Positions 54,121 to 62,906 of a DNA stretch of 64,000 nucleotides are shown here, piece after piece; within the stretch, counting starts at the first letter, position 1; each line of letters opens with the position of its first letter. A program made the translations under genes and the position numbers. Source of the stretch: Lewinellaceae bacterium (GTDB lineage Bacteria > Bacteroidota > Bacteroidia > Chitinophagales > Saprospiraceae); contig JACJXV010000009.1 in assembly GCA_020636445.1 (NCBI GenBank), positions 1 through 64,000 on the forward strand. The letters run 5' to 3'. The notes under the pieces are model-generated. The model did no database searches. It saw nothing but the letters and a program-made list of their open reading frames with translations, and was not told the origin of the DNA.

Positions 54121-55551
54121 TTAACACTCCGGCACCGAGATTGCAATGTTGGCAGCCAGCCCCCCCTGTGAGGTTTCCTTATACTTTGTATTCATATCCT
54201 GAGCTGTTTCCCACATGGTCTTAATGACGGCATCGAGGGTAACCTTGGCGCGAGTATAGTCGCTTTCGATAGCGATTTTTGCGGCGGTGATTGCTTTGAC
54301 AGCACCCATCGAGTTTCGTTCAATACAGGGAACCTGGACCAGTCCGCCCACGGGGTCACAGGTTAGCCCCAGGTGGTGTTCCATGGCAATTTCGGCAGCC
54401 ATCAGACATTGGCCGGGAGTGCCGCCCAGCCGTTCACAGAGTGCCGCAGCGGCCATGGCGGAAGAAACGCCGATTTCGGCCTGACAACCACCCATGGCTG
54501 CTGATATCGTGGCGCCTTTTTTGAAAATACTGCCAATTTCCCCAGCTACCAACAGGAAGCGGATGATCTCCTCGGAGGTTGGTTCAACCCCGGAAAAGCA
54601 CAAATGGTACATCAATACCGCGGGGATAACCCCCGCAGCACCATTGGTAGGGGCCGTGACAACCCGGCCAAAATTGGCGTTTTCTTCATTTACAGCTAAG
54701 GCAAAACAACCAATCCATTTGATGATCTCTGAGAAACCGGCCGGACCCCGACGAACGGCCTCCATCCAGGAATCAGCGTCAGGCGGAGTGGCTCCCCCCA
54801 GTAGTTTTTTGCTGATTGTTGCCGCCCGTCGTCCGACATGCAATCCTCCTGGAAGGATCCCTTCAGTTGTGCATCCGCGATAGATACATTGCTTCATGAT
54901 ATCCCAAATCTGGAGTAATCCACTATCCACTTCTTCCCGGGAGCGCCAACGCAATTCATTAGCGTAGACAATGTCGGCGATGGACTGCTGATTTTCGTGG
55001 CAATGCTCCAATAAATCCATCCCGGAATGGATAGGGAAGGGTAGTGGAATTATCTCAATGGACTCATCGCGAATCTCTCCCTCCTTAACGACAAAACCAC
55101 CGCCGATCGAATAGAAGGTGCTTTGCATAAGGCTATTGCCTGATTCCCCAAAAGCCTCGAATATCATGCCATTGGCATGTCCGGCTAATGCTTCTGCAAA
55201 GTGGAAGATAATATTCGTGTCAGGAGAAAAGACAATGGGGTGTTCTCCGCCGAGATGTAGGGTGTATTGGGCGACGATCGCTGAGGGTACCGTTTCCACT
55301 TCTTCGATGGGGACCGTAACGGGGTCTTTACCACTCAAGCCCATCAGTACCGCAATATCCGTTCCGTGCCCTTTGCCAGTCAGGGCCAGCGAACCGTAGA
55401 GGTGGACCTGTACGCGATGGGTGAAATGAAGTATTTCAGCACTGCTTAGTTCGCGTACGAATCGCTCTGCTGCTCGCCAGGGGCCAAGGGTATGAGAACT
55501 TGAAGGGCCAATACCGATCTTGAGCATGTCAAACACGCTGATCTGTTCCAT
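54121..55551 (-). CDS. sdaA: L-serine ammonia-lyase, iron-sulfur-dependent, single chain
   Basis: 476 residues with the beta and alpha domains fused as in E. coli SdaA. The substrate motif GPSSSHTLGP is at residues 15-24. The cluster cysteines are Cys356 (MGGCQAEIG), Cys398 (LTCDPVGG) and Cys409 (QVPCIERN), with the spacing 42 and 11 seen in characterised enzymes. It converts L-serine to pyruvate and ammonia with an oxygen-sensitive 4Fe-4S cluster. Stands alone. Confidence 0.97.
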   Translation of the reverse strand: MEQISVFDMLKIGIGPSSSHTLGPWRAAERFVRELSSAEILHFTHRVQVHLYGSLALTGKGHGTDIAVLMGLSGKDPVTVPIEEVETVPSAIVAQYTLHLGGEHPIVFSPDTNIIFHFAEALAGHANGMIFEAFGESGNSLMQSTFYSIGGGFVVKEGEIRDESIEIIPLPFPIHSGMDLLEHCHENQQSIADIVYANELRWRSREEVDSGLLQIWDIMKQCIYRGCTTEGILPGGLHVGRRAATISKKLLGGATPPDADSWMEAVRRGPAGFSEIIKWIGCFALAVNEENANFGRVVTAPTNGAAGVIPAVLMYHLCFSGVEPTSEEIIRFLLVAGEIGSIFKKGATISAAMGGCQAEIGVSSAMAAAALCERLGGTPGQCLMAAEIAMEHHLGLTCDPVGGLVQVPCIERNSMGAVKAITAAKIAIESDYTRAKVTLDAVIKTMWETAQDMNTKYKETSQGGLAANIAISVPEC

Positions 55552-55597
55552 GAGTGGTTGTATTTGGTTAGGTTAAGGGACCTATGCCTTACACGAA

Positions 55598-55625
55598 GAG
55601 GTACTGACTGTAGTATCAGTACCTC
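55598..55625. terminator. Hairpin upstream of sdaA
   Basis: GAGGTACTGA and TCAGTACCTC form a perfect 10-bp stem with an 8-nt loop. Its position suggests the end of the minus-strand gene at 55676-56215, 50 bp after the stop. Confidence 0.55.
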
Positions 55626-55675
55626 TCCACGATGAGGATTATTGCCGAAAAATAAGTAATTCCTGCCAGTTGGAC

Positions 55676-56215
55676 TTACAAAAATCGCATAGCATACAGG
55701 CGGTGTTCGATTTCGGGAGTAGGCTCATCAAATAACAGGAAGACAAAAATCAAGCCTCGTCCGGCTTTATACATGGCCAGCATTTGGCAATAGCGGCTGG
55801 CTGAGAAGAATAGCTTGGGTGGGAAATTATAGACCCGGCCCCAATCGGCATTATAGAGGTCGTAGAGTTCTTCCTCGGTTAAATTACGGGCAGTCATTAC
55901 GGCATCTTCGTCGTTGGAACAAAGATTAAGCGCCATCCGGTGGGCGTCAATTGCCGGTGACCGGCGGCTATCGGCGGTATCGGGGCGAACGACATACCTG
56001 ATTTCGAGGCGCTCGGGCCTTGAACGAAGGGCATAATCCCAGGAACAGTAAGGGTTTTTTTCGCCTTCTTCTCCTTTGTAGCCGCCATCCAGTGGAATTA
56101 ACATCTCAGCGCCTACCTCCATTAAGCGGTTCAGGAATTCGGGCGGAAGTGGTTTTTGGGCTGTCATGCCCAGCGGGATCGCTAGTAATAACAGGATAAG
56201 TTTTGATTGTCCCAT
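55676..56215 (-). CDS. Hypothetical secreted protein
   Basis: 179 residues from ATG 56215 (MGQSKLILLLLAIPLGMTAQ, signal peptide). The mature part is soluble with SWDYALRSRPERLEIRYVVRP and ARNLTEEELYDLYNADWGRVYNFPPKLFFSASRY and CQMLAMYKAGRGLIFVFLLFDEP. I do not recognise the family; the pattern of a strand, acidic loop and a long C-terminal strand is like small secreted proteins of Bacteroidota. The frame from 56230 would place five residues before the leader. Confidence 0.65.
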   Translation of the reverse strand: MGQSKLILLLLAIPLGMTAQKPLPPEFLNRLMEVGAEMLIPLDGGYKGEEGEKNPYCSWDYALRSRPERLEIRYVVRPDTADSRRSPAIDAHRMALNLCSNDEDAVMTARNLTEEELYDLYNADWGRVYNFPPKLFFSASRYCQMLAMYKAGRGLIFVFLLFDEPTPEIEHRLYAMRFL

Positions 56216-56554
56216 GGAATTTCTTTTCAAGGTAATATCTGTGTTCTAACAACACAGCGACTGCAAAAAAGGTGCATGACACAAGGTCGTTAAAGGGTAT
56301 CCCCAATCACACAGGATGATACGCCTCAAAGGTAGGGGACCTGCAAATGTCAGGCAAGAGGTGAGTTAAGTTGATGTTCGGATATTTTGTCCCCATCATC
56401 TAGTGTTATTTCGTGCTCGCTAAGTAATGGTTCATTATTATGTATAAGCTTTGTTCAGTGTAATTTTGGGCTTAAACAAGGCATGTCCTGCCCCTCGCCA
56501 GACCCTTTAGTATACTCAGGGTGGGGATTGAGGGGCTTAACCAAAACACCCAAT
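56216..56554. other. Divergent intergenic region
   Basis: 339 bp between a minus-strand secreted protein and the plus-strand lipoprotein gene. No gene is supported. The plus-strand frame running into the lipoprotein from 56387 has no leader or family match. No confident promoter element was found. Confidence 0.4.
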
Positions 56555-58195
56555 ATGAAATATTTACTATCTACTTTTTTCCTTGGTGTTATTATGCTGG
56601 TGACTATTAGTTGCCAACCTCAACAAAGCCCGGCGAGCACTTCCAGTTACGAGGACCTGGTGGGTCTTTTTCGGGAATGGCGATCGTTTGAGAAGCCCCC
56701 TTTGCTGGATGGCGCTCCTGATTATACGGCAGCCACTTTTAACAAACGCTGGCCTGCCTTCAAAAAACTCCAGGCAAAATTGCAGGCTATTGATACCTCC
56801 GGGTGGCCAGTGGCTCAGCAAGTCGACTGGCGACTGGTATGGGCGGAGATGAATGGCTATGATTTTAACCACCGGATTCTGCAGCCCTGGGTTCGCGATC
56901 CTGCGTTTTATAAATCTTTATACACCGAACAGAGTGATGTGCCAGCCCATGAAGGGCCTACCCATCACATGATAACGGACCTATGGACCTACGCGTTTCC
57001 GTTGGACCCGGAGGCCCGGGATCGGTTGCTGAACGACCTGAAAGTGATTCCAGCCCTGAATACGCAGGCCCAACGTAACCTGACCGGAAATGCCAGGGAT
57101 CTTTGGGTAGCAGGGATTCGTGAAATCCGAACGCAAAGTGAGGATCTCAAGGCAATGGAATCCTTGCCGGGAGTAGCGGCTGATGCAACAATGATGGCGG
57201 CTATTCAGGCGGCTATTACGTCTACTGATGCGCTGGTGACCTGGTTGGAAAAGGAAGCCAAAACGAAAACAGGCCCCTCGGGAATTGGCAAAGACAATTA
57301 TACCTGGTATCAGCAAAATGTCCACTTGGTTCCCCTGACCTGGGAGGATGAAGTGATGCTGTTGAAACGCGAACTTACCCGCGCCTGGGCCTCCCTTAAA
57401 CTGGAAGAACATCGCAACCGGAAACTTCCGCCACTTCCCGATGCCGACAGTCCGGAAGCTTATGCCGCATTGGCCGAACAATCGGCCCAAAGCTTACTGA
57501 ATTTTTTGGCGCAGGAAGACATTGTAACGGTTAAGGACTATTTTGAGCCCGCCTTACGCGCTCATTTAGGAAAATTTGTTCCCCGCGAGAAACGCAATTT
57601 TTTCTGGATTACCGCGCATTACGATCCGCGGCCACTCTATTCCCACTTTTATCACTGGTTTGAATTGGCACGCATGGTTAATGAACCCAATCCGAGTGAA
57701 ATTCGCCGCGGGCCGTTGCTTTATAATATTTTTGATTCCCGCAATGAAGGAACGGCAACAGCAGTGGAAGAAATGTTTATGCAAGCCGGTTTGTATGACG
57801 ATAATCCACAGGTGCGGGAGATTGTCTACATCATGATTGCCCAGCGGGCGGCCCGGGGTTTGGGCTCCCTTTTTGCTCATGCGAATGACATGACAATGGA
57901 AGAGGCAGGGGGCATCCATTCGGAATATACACCCCGGGGCTGGATGAAAACGGAAAAGCAATTACTGCTCTTTGAACAGCATCTTTACCTGCGGCAGCCA
58001 GGGTATGGTACCAGTTATATCACTGGTAAATACCTGATGGAAAATGCACTGGCAGAATATGCGCGAACGCAGGAAGCCAAGGGGCAACCGTTCACGATAA
58101 AGGACTTCCTGGATCAATTGAATGCGATGGGTAATATTCCCATTTCACTGGGGCGCTGGCAACTAACCGGGCAGATGGACTACTTAGGCCATTAA
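56555..58195 (+). CDS. DUF885-like lipoprotein (putative peptidase-like fold)
   Basis: 546 residues from ATG 56555 (MKYLLSTFFLGVIMLVTISCQPQ); the lipobox ISC-Q predicts lipidation at Cys20. The helical body with DWRLVWAEMNGYDFNHRILQPW, YTWYQQNVHLVPLTWEDEVMLLKREL, NFFWITAHYDPRPLYSHFYHWFELARM, and RNEGTATAVEEMFMQAGL resembles the DUF885 family, whose zinc site is usually an HExxH-like motif in this last position. Here the segment reads EGTATAVEEM, so the metal site may be changed. Presumably periplasmic; substrate unknown. Confidence 0.65.
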   Translation: MKYLLSTFFLGVIMLVTISCQPQQSPASTSSYEDLVGLFREWRSFEKPPLLDGAPDYTAATFNKRWPAFKKLQAKLQAIDTSGWPVAQQVDWRLVWAEMNGYDFNHRILQPWVRDPAFYKSLYTEQSDVPAHEGPTHHMITDLWTYAFPLDPEARDRLLNDLKVIPALNTQAQRNLTGNARDLWVAGIREIRTQSEDLKAMESLPGVAADATMMAAIQAAITSTDALVTWLEKEAKTKTGPSGIGKDNYTWYQQNVHLVPLTWEDEVMLLKRELTRAWASLKLEEHRNRKLPPLPDADSPEAYAALAEQSAQSLLNFLAQEDIVTVKDYFEPALRAHLGKFVPREKRNFFWITAHYDPRPLYSHFYHWFELARMVNEPNPSEIRRGPLLYNIFDSRNEGTATAVEEMFMQAGLYDDNPQVREIVYIMIAQRAARGLGSLFAHANDMTMEEAGGIHSEYTPRGWMKTEKQLLLFEQHLYLRQPGYGTSYITGKYLMENALAEYARTQEAKGQPFTIKDFLDQLNAMGNIPISLGRWQLTGQMDYLGH

Positions 58196-58211
58196 GCAGC
58201 GGGTTGGTTTT

Positions 58212-58254
58212 CGATTACGATTACTAAACTTTGGAAGTTTAGTAATCGTAATCG
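58212..58254. terminator. Perfect 20-bp hairpin after the DUF885-like gene
   Basis: CGATTACGATTACTAAACTT and its exact reverse complement flank a 3-nt loop. The stem is AT-rich with no T-run, so it may be a repeat-type hairpin as much as a terminator. It lies in the convergent gap 58196-58385. Confidence 0.65.
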
Positions 58255-58299
58255 TATTGCAGAATCGCTCTATTTTTAGATTAAAAAGATCCTCAGGTT

Positions 58300-58341
58300 C
58301 AGGCCTTGGCGGGAGTGCTAAAAGACTTCCGCCAAGGCCTG
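58300..58341. terminator. GC-rich hairpin between convergent genes
   Basis: CAGGCCTTGGCGGGAGT and ACTTCCGCCAAGGCCTG pair at 16 of 17 positions with an 8-nt loop. The left side, starting at AAGATCCTCAGGTTCAGGCC, resembles the sequence before the hairpin at 62763, another convergent junction. Confidence 0.7.
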
Positions 58342-58385
58342 ATTTATAAATACGAATACGACAATAGCCAAACGGTTCATACTTG

Positions 58386-58625
58386 TCAGGCTGGGGCGAT
58401 ACGAATTTTATCTTTGATAGATTGGATAAGGGCCGGGGAGGGTTTTCGGCGGTGAATTTTGCTTTTGATAAACTCGCGGAAGGATTGCTCCTGACTCAGC
58501 ACATTAAAATAGGAGGGATTAGATTGCAGCTCGCGTAAAAGCTCGTGCTGGTCCTTTTCACTCAACTCGTTGTCCAACAACATCGTCACTTTTTCGACGA
58601 GATCCCGATAAGTTGGATTATTCAT
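58386..58625 (-). CDS. Small putative anti-sigma factor without zinc motif
   Basis: 79 residues. The start MNNPTYRDLVEKVTMLLDNELSEKDQHELLRELQSNPSYFNVLSQEQSFREFI follows the pattern of ZAS-type anti-sigma domains (two helices, then a helix with LxxELQxNPxxxxxLxxExxFR), but the HxxxCxxC zinc ligands are missing. It is the next gene after the ECF sigma gene on the same strand, 216 bp downstream. The anti-sigma role is inferred from order and pattern. Confidence 0.65.
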   Translation of the reverse strand: MNNPTYRDLVEKVTMLLDNELSEKDQHELLRELQSNPSYFNVLSQEQSFREFIKSKIHRRKPSPALIQSIKDKIRIAPA

Positions 58626-58841
58626 GCTTCCATTGTTTTTTGGATTCCAGCCCGACCGCGATTCCTTTTTTTCATACTACTGTACCGCTACAATCTATGC
58701 ACGGGGTTAGGCTGCCGGGCAGCACAACGGGCATAACAATAGCGGAAGTAGGTGAAAAAAAGATTAGCAGCATTTTGATGATGGTTGGTGAAAGGCGTAC
58801 GCGATTCGTACTGGCAATTCCAGGTTAGTGAATTAAATACA

Positions 58842-59462
58842 TTAGGAGCGCTTATCCCGGAATCCTTTGGATTCGGCATAAGACTTCAGTTTTTCCTTCA
58901 GTAGGTTACGGGCGCGGTGAAGACGGGAGCGCACCGTTCCAATAGGTATATCCAGAATTTTGGAAATCTCTTCGTAGGTAAACCCTTCAATATCGCATAA
59001 GAGGATAACCACGCGGAAATCAACCGGCAATTGGTTAACGGCATTGGTCACTTCATCACCGATCATTTGCTGAAACATCTCCTCCCGCAGGTCGAGGTAA
59101 CCCGTCAGTGGCGAGTCATCCTCTTCGTGGTAGGTGGTAATGTCCTCGTAATCCACCTGCGTAGGCTTACGCATTTTACGGCGATACTCATTAATAAAGG
59201 TATTGCGCAAAATGCGGAAGAGCCAGGCTTTAGCATTAGTCCCCTGCTCGTATTTGTCAATGGAGCGATACGCTTTCAGATAGGTCTCCTGGACCAAATC
59301 GTTAGCATCCTCCTCGTTGTAGGTAAGGTGGTAAGCGAAGGTATAAAGAGCCTCTATTTGAGGGAAAAGCTCCTCCTCAAAAATGAGGTCCATTTGCTGG
59401 CTGGACATTAAATCTTGATTTACCACCATAAAGTTAGTTTTTTCGTGGAAAAGCTCCTGCAC
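58842..59462 (-). CDS. ECF RNA polymerase sigma factor
   Basis: 206 residues from 59462; ATG 59429 (MVVNQDLM) or 59393 (MDLIFEEELFPQ) are possible later starts. Region 2: ALYTFAYHLTYNEEDANDLVQETYLKAYRSIDKYEQGTNAKAWLFRILRNTFINEYRR in the expected order. Region 4: LPVDFRVVILLCDIEGFTYEEISKILDIPIGTVRSRLHRARNLLKEKL. It resembles SigW/RpoE-type stress sigma factors of Bacteroidota and is probably controlled by the small downstream protein. The gap to it (58626-58841) has no convincing gene. Confidence 0.92.
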   Translation of the reverse strand: MQELFHEKTNFMVVNQDLMSSQQMDLIFEEELFPQIEALYTFAYHLTYNEEDANDLVQETYLKAYRSIDKYEQGTNAKAWLFRILRNTFINEYRRKMRKPTQVDYEDITTYHEEDDSPLTGYLDLREEMFQQMIGDEVTNAVNQLPVDFRVVILLCDIEGFTYEEISKILDIPIGTVRSRLHRARNLLKEKLKSYAESKGFRDKRS

Positions 59463-59676
59463 CTTCGTTAAATCAAATCATTTCTGGCTGTTGCCTGATG
59501 AATATGATTTGGAGGGGGCTGTCTATTTTCCAGCCATGACAATGCTGCAGGAGCTATCCAAAAACGGCAATCATTTCAATAACTTTGGGGAAAGAAAAAA
59601 AGTTCCCGGAGTGCAAGTTCAGGATTCAGTCAAAACAAATAATAAACAAGAGCAGGGGACACAGTAGAGCGATCGG

Positions 59677-60297
59677 TTATTGTTCAATACGCCGCAGGTT
59701 AGTCTCCCGGAATCGCAATACCTCAATATCGGGGATAGTATGCTCAAACCAGCGGAGCGGAGCAGGGTTTTTATCGCCGGTACTCGTGTCACATTTAAAG
59801 AAAAGATAATAAAGTTGCCGGTTCTCTCCGAGGCGTTCAAAAAGCAGGTCGAGCCGTTCACGGCCTTGCTGGGGTTGTTGATATAAAAACTCCATCCGCC
59901 AGCAGTAGTATGCTTCGTCATGAAGCTCGGTTACATCCAAAACCGCCTTTTCATCGGTATAATTTTCCAGAAACTCACGAGCCAGAATGCTATGGTGCCG
60001 TGACCAGTCGCGGGGATAGCCTTTGGGCTCCTTGTATTTAAATGTATCGTGAACAAAGGTGATTATGCGCAACTGCCGGCGGACGGCAGGTTCCAGTGGC
60101 AAGCGCTCAATATTATCCAGTACTTCCCTGACATGTTTATAAACCTCCCCTTCCGGATGGCCATAGCGAGGCATTCCCCAGCTGAGGCCGGTGAGGAAAT
60201 CGGGGTCAAGTAATAGCCGCTGCTCAAGCTCGGTTTCCGGCTGGAGAACCTCAGCATAATCGACCAACGGCTTGGGAAGGTTATTCATGCGCATCAA
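59677..60297 (-). CDS. HD domain-containing protein
   Basis: 206 residues. Possible metal ligands of an HD phosphohydrolase follow the order H (YKHVREVLDNIERLP), HD (ITFVHDTFKYKEP), H (WSRHHSILAREFLENY) and a later HD (VTELHDEAYYCW). These fit an HD fold acting on a nucleotide or similar phosphoester; the substrate is unknown. Alternative start ATG at 60285 (MNNLPKPL). Divergent from degQ with about 200 bp between. Confidence 0.65.
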   Translation of the reverse strand: MMRMNNLPKPLVDYAEVLQPETELEQRLLLDPDFLTGLSWGMPRYGHPEGEVYKHVREVLDNIERLPLEPAVRRQLRIITFVHDTFKYKEPKGYPRDWSRHHSILAREFLENYTDEKAVLDVTELHDEAYYCWRMEFLYQQPQQGRERLDLLFERLGENRQLYYLFFKCDTSTGDKNPAPLRWFEHTIPDIEVLRFRETNLRRIEQ

Positions 60298-60504
60298 GCA
60301 TTGTCACTCCTGGGGATTGGCCAGAAGTAAGCGGCAACTTTTCCATAATCCGACGCGTTGTAAAGTTACATCGGGTCAATTTCATGGCTGAACAAATGGG
60401 GCATACCCAGGCATACAGAAGTGTTACCTCTTATCGCCCTAAAATAAGGAGGAAAAACCCGAAAAAACAACGTAAGGACCATCTCTTTAGTAAAATAGGT
60501 ACTG

Positions 60505-61638
60505 ATGAAACAAATTCTAGGATGGATAGTGGCCGGAGTTTGTGGCGGCTTAATCGTTTTGGCAGGAAATTTTTTCCTGGAACCTGCGGCAAGCCAGGCT
60601 GCAATAACACCAACGCCCACTCGCGCTGTGAATTGGGCTCCACGCCCCATTCCGGCAAGTGCATTGGATTTTGCGACGGCTGCAGAACGAGTCATGCCAA
60701 CCGTTGTGCACATTAGGGTTCTTTCTAAATTTCCAGAGCAACCCGGCTCGCGGTTTCCGGTTCCCTGGGGGGAAGACTTTTTTGGTTTTGGTCGCCCTCG
60801 TGGGCCGCAGGAAGGAACCGGATCAGGGGTTATCTATACGGCCGATGGGCATATTATCACCAATAATCATGTAGTGGAAAATGCCAGTGAAATTGAAGTT
60901 ACCCTGTTTGATAACCGCGAGTACAAAGCAAAATTGGTAGGAGCGGATAAGAAATCGGATTTAGCGGTTCTGAAAATTGACAGCAAGGATTTGCCCACGC
61001 TCGAGCTTGGTGATGCCGATAAAGCGCGGGTAGGCGAATGGGTGTTGGCCGTTGGCAATCCATTCGACTTGACCTCAACCGTGACAGCGGGTATCATCAG
61101 CGCTAAAGGCCGCAATATTCAAATGCTGCCCGGCCAGGATGCGATTGAGTCTTTTTTACAGACGGATGCTGCCGTGAATCCCGGGAATAGTGGTGGCGCA
61201 TTAGTTGATGCTGAGGGTCGCCTGCTGGGCATCAACACGGCCATTGCTACTCGTAATGGTAGTTTTCAAGGGTATAGTTTTGCCATTCCCATCAACCTGG
61301 CTAAGCGCATTGTCGACGATATCATGGATTTTGGCAGTTATCAGCGAGCATTCTTGGGTGTTGAGATATCTGAATTGGACAGCGAATACGCTCGCGAACT
61401 GGGCGTTTCCGTAGTGCAAGGGGTTGTTGTCGAAGCGCTTAGCGATGGCGGCTCAGCGCAATACGCCGGATTGCAGGAAAAAGATATCATCATTAGGGCT
61501 AATGACCGGGCCATTAAATATGCAGCCGATATTCAGGAAATCATCGGCCGTGCCAAGGTAGGCGATGTCATCCAGATGATCATTATTCGCCAGGGCCAGG
61601 AGATGGAAATTCCGGTCCGGTTACGTACCCAGCAATGA
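60505..61638 (+). CDS. degQ: DegQ/HtrA family serine protease with one PDZ domain
   Basis: 377 residues. A signal anchor (residues 5-22) precedes the trypsin-like domain, with catalytic His122 (TNNHVVEN), Asp152 (KKSDLAVLKI) and Ser229 (NPGNSGGAL). One PDZ domain (about 275-370, RAFLGVEISELDSEYARELG ... GLQEKDIIIRANDRAI) follows, so it is of the DegS/single-PDZ layout rather than DegP with two. It degrades misfolded proteins in the periplasm or cleaves regulatory substrates. A terminator-like hairpin lies at 61796. Confidence 0.93.
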   Translation: MKQILGWIVAGVCGGLIVLAGNFFLEPAASQAAITPTPTRAVNWAPRPIPASALDFATAAERVMPTVVHIRVLSKFPEQPGSRFPVPWGEDFFGFGRPRGPQEGTGSGVIYTADGHIITNNHVVENASEIEVTLFDNREYKAKLVGADKKSDLAVLKIDSKDLPTLELGDADKARVGEWVLAVGNPFDLTSTVTAGIISAKGRNIQMLPGQDAIESFLQTDAAVNPGNSGGALVDAEGRLLGINTAIATRNGSFQGYSFAIPINLAKRIVDDIMDFGSYQRAFLGVEISELDSEYARELGVSVVQGVVVEALSDGGSAQYAGLQEKDIIIRANDRAIKYAADIQEIIGRAKVGDVIQMIIIRQGQEMEIPVRLRTQQ

Positions 61639-61944
61639 TGGCTTAACTTATTCGGGCGAACTGGCCTGCGTTAACGCACTTGTCGGCCAGCTTGCCTTAA
61701 GAATATCTTAACACCTCATTTACAACATTCCCGGGGTGATTAAGTTATTCTCATAAGAGACTTGTTTAAAGTTGGTTTTTCGTTTTGTTTTGATGCGCCT
61801 GTCGGGTTACCTATCCGGCAGGCGTTTTGCTTGACCAGCGTTGTTGAAAACCTTATCTTGGGTATCAATGCCAACCCGGCATATTGCTCTCTTTCCTGCC
61901 AGGCACCACCTATCCGTCATTGTGTAACACAACTGAATCTTACA
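61639..61944. other. degQ-comF intergenic region
   Basis: 306 bp. The frame upstream of comF from 61762 has no family match and includes the hairpin, so no gene is assigned. CTTAAGAATATCTTAACACC near 61695 is AT-rich and could be part of a promoter. Confidence 0.4.
61796..61828 (+). terminator. Terminator of degQ
   Basis: CGCCTGTCGG and CCGGCAGGCG form a 10-bp stem (one G-U pair) with a 9-nt loop followed by TTTTGCTT. It lies 160 bp after degQ and 117 bp before comF, on the plus strand. Confidence 0.65.
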
Positions 61945-62649
61945 ATGATTGACTGGCGCGATTGGGCAGACGATTTACTCGCCCTTTTCTTTCCGGAATT
62001 ATGTCTGGCCTGTGGGGAGATAACTCCTCCGCGGGGTACCCTATTGTGCACTACTTGCCTGGCAGATTTGCCGTTTACCCACGATCATCAGCAGGCTGAA
62101 AATCCTTTTGCCGAGCGGTTCTGGGGGCGGTTGCCCATTCAGGGTGGTGCGGCTTTTTTGCATTTTACCAAAAAAGGAAAGGTGCAGGGCATGTTACACC
62201 AACTGAAGTACCATGGCCGCCAGGACTTAGGACACTATCTGGGGCGGTGGTACGGCCGTGAATTACAAAAGACTCCTCCTTTCGACACGATTGATTGTAT
62301 TGTTCCCATTCCCTTGCATCCCCGAAAACTGCGGCAACGAGGATTCAATCAAAGTGCTTGCTTTGCCCAGGGGCTAGCTGATAGTTGGAACCTCCCTTGC
62401 GCACTGGATGCCGTGATCCGAACGCAGCATACTGCATCACAAACCCGTAAGTCGCGGCTGGCCCGCTTTGAAAATGTAGCCGAGGCGTTTGCTATTGCCG
62501 ACCCGGATATTCTTCGCGGCAAGCATGTGCTTTTAGTTGACGACGTGTTAACTACCGGCGCAACGCTGGAGGCTTGTGGGGCCCGGATTCTGGCTCTCGG
62601 TGCGGATACCCGGCTGAGCCTGGCAACGATTGCCCGGGCGCGAATCTAG
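61945..62649 (+). CDS. comF: ComF family protein, phosphoribosyltransferase-like
   Basis: 234 residues from ATG 61945 (MIDWRDWADDLLALFFPELCLACGE). An N-terminal four-cysteine ribbon (CLACGE ... CTTCL) is followed by the PRTase domain: PIPLHPRKLRQRGFNQS, QTRKSRLARFENVAEAF and the PRPP loop VLLVDDVLTTGATLEACG. In naturally competent bacteria ComF acts in DNA uptake processing; related proteins are also general. The in-frame start at 61762 adds 61 residues with no family match. No other competence gene is in the window. Confidence 0.93.
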   Translation: MIDWRDWADDLLALFFPELCLACGEITPPRGTLLCTTCLADLPFTHDHQQAENPFAERFWGRLPIQGGAAFLHFTKKGKVQGMLHQLKYHGRQDLGHYLGRWYGRELQKTPPFDTIDCIVPIPLHPRKLRQRGFNQSACFAQGLADSWNLPCALDAVIRTQHTASQTRKSRLARFENVAEAFAIADPDILRGKHVLLVDDVLTTGATLEACGARILALGADTRLSLATIARARI

Positions 62650-62762
62650 TGTGGTGTCCTTATGCTCAGTAACCTGGCCTGGGTATTGACAAGGACGAGA
62701 AGCAAATCAGATAGAAGTCAATACTCTGGCAAGATGATCTGAAGATCATTAGGTTCGGGCTT

Positions 62763-62786
62763 GGCGGGAGTTTAAAAACTCCCGCC
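62763..62786. terminator. Hairpin after comF
   Basis: GGCGGGAGTTT and AAACTCCCGCC form a perfect 11-bp stem with a 2-nt centre. Just before it ATGATCT-GA-AGATCAT (62734-62749) is a second small palindrome, and AAGATCATTAGGTTCGGGC resembles the sequence before the hairpin at 58300. On either strand the stem is followed by poor T-runs. Confidence 0.65.
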
Positions 62787-62806
62787 ATCAACGAGTAATG
62801 CTCTTA

Positions 62807-62831
62807 TTGGGACGCGATGCATCGCGCCCAA
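62807..62831. repeat. Palindromic element, imperfect copy
   Basis: ATTGGGACGCGATG is followed by CATCGCGCCCAAT, an almost perfect 27-bp palindrome lacking one T. A perfect copy of the core occurs at 63609-63632 and related words at 27440 and 27464. Confidence 0.55.
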
Positions 62832-62906
62832 TGGGGAAAGGTAAAAGCCTCAATTATTTTGGGCTTTCGCTGGATCCGGCTTGGCAGCATGTTGCGCAAT
62901 CAGGTA

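Noticed and set aside
58688..58879. 63-residue minus-strand frame between sigma and anti-sigma genes
   Set aside because: It overlaps the sigma gene end in another frame and has no recognisable composition or start context.
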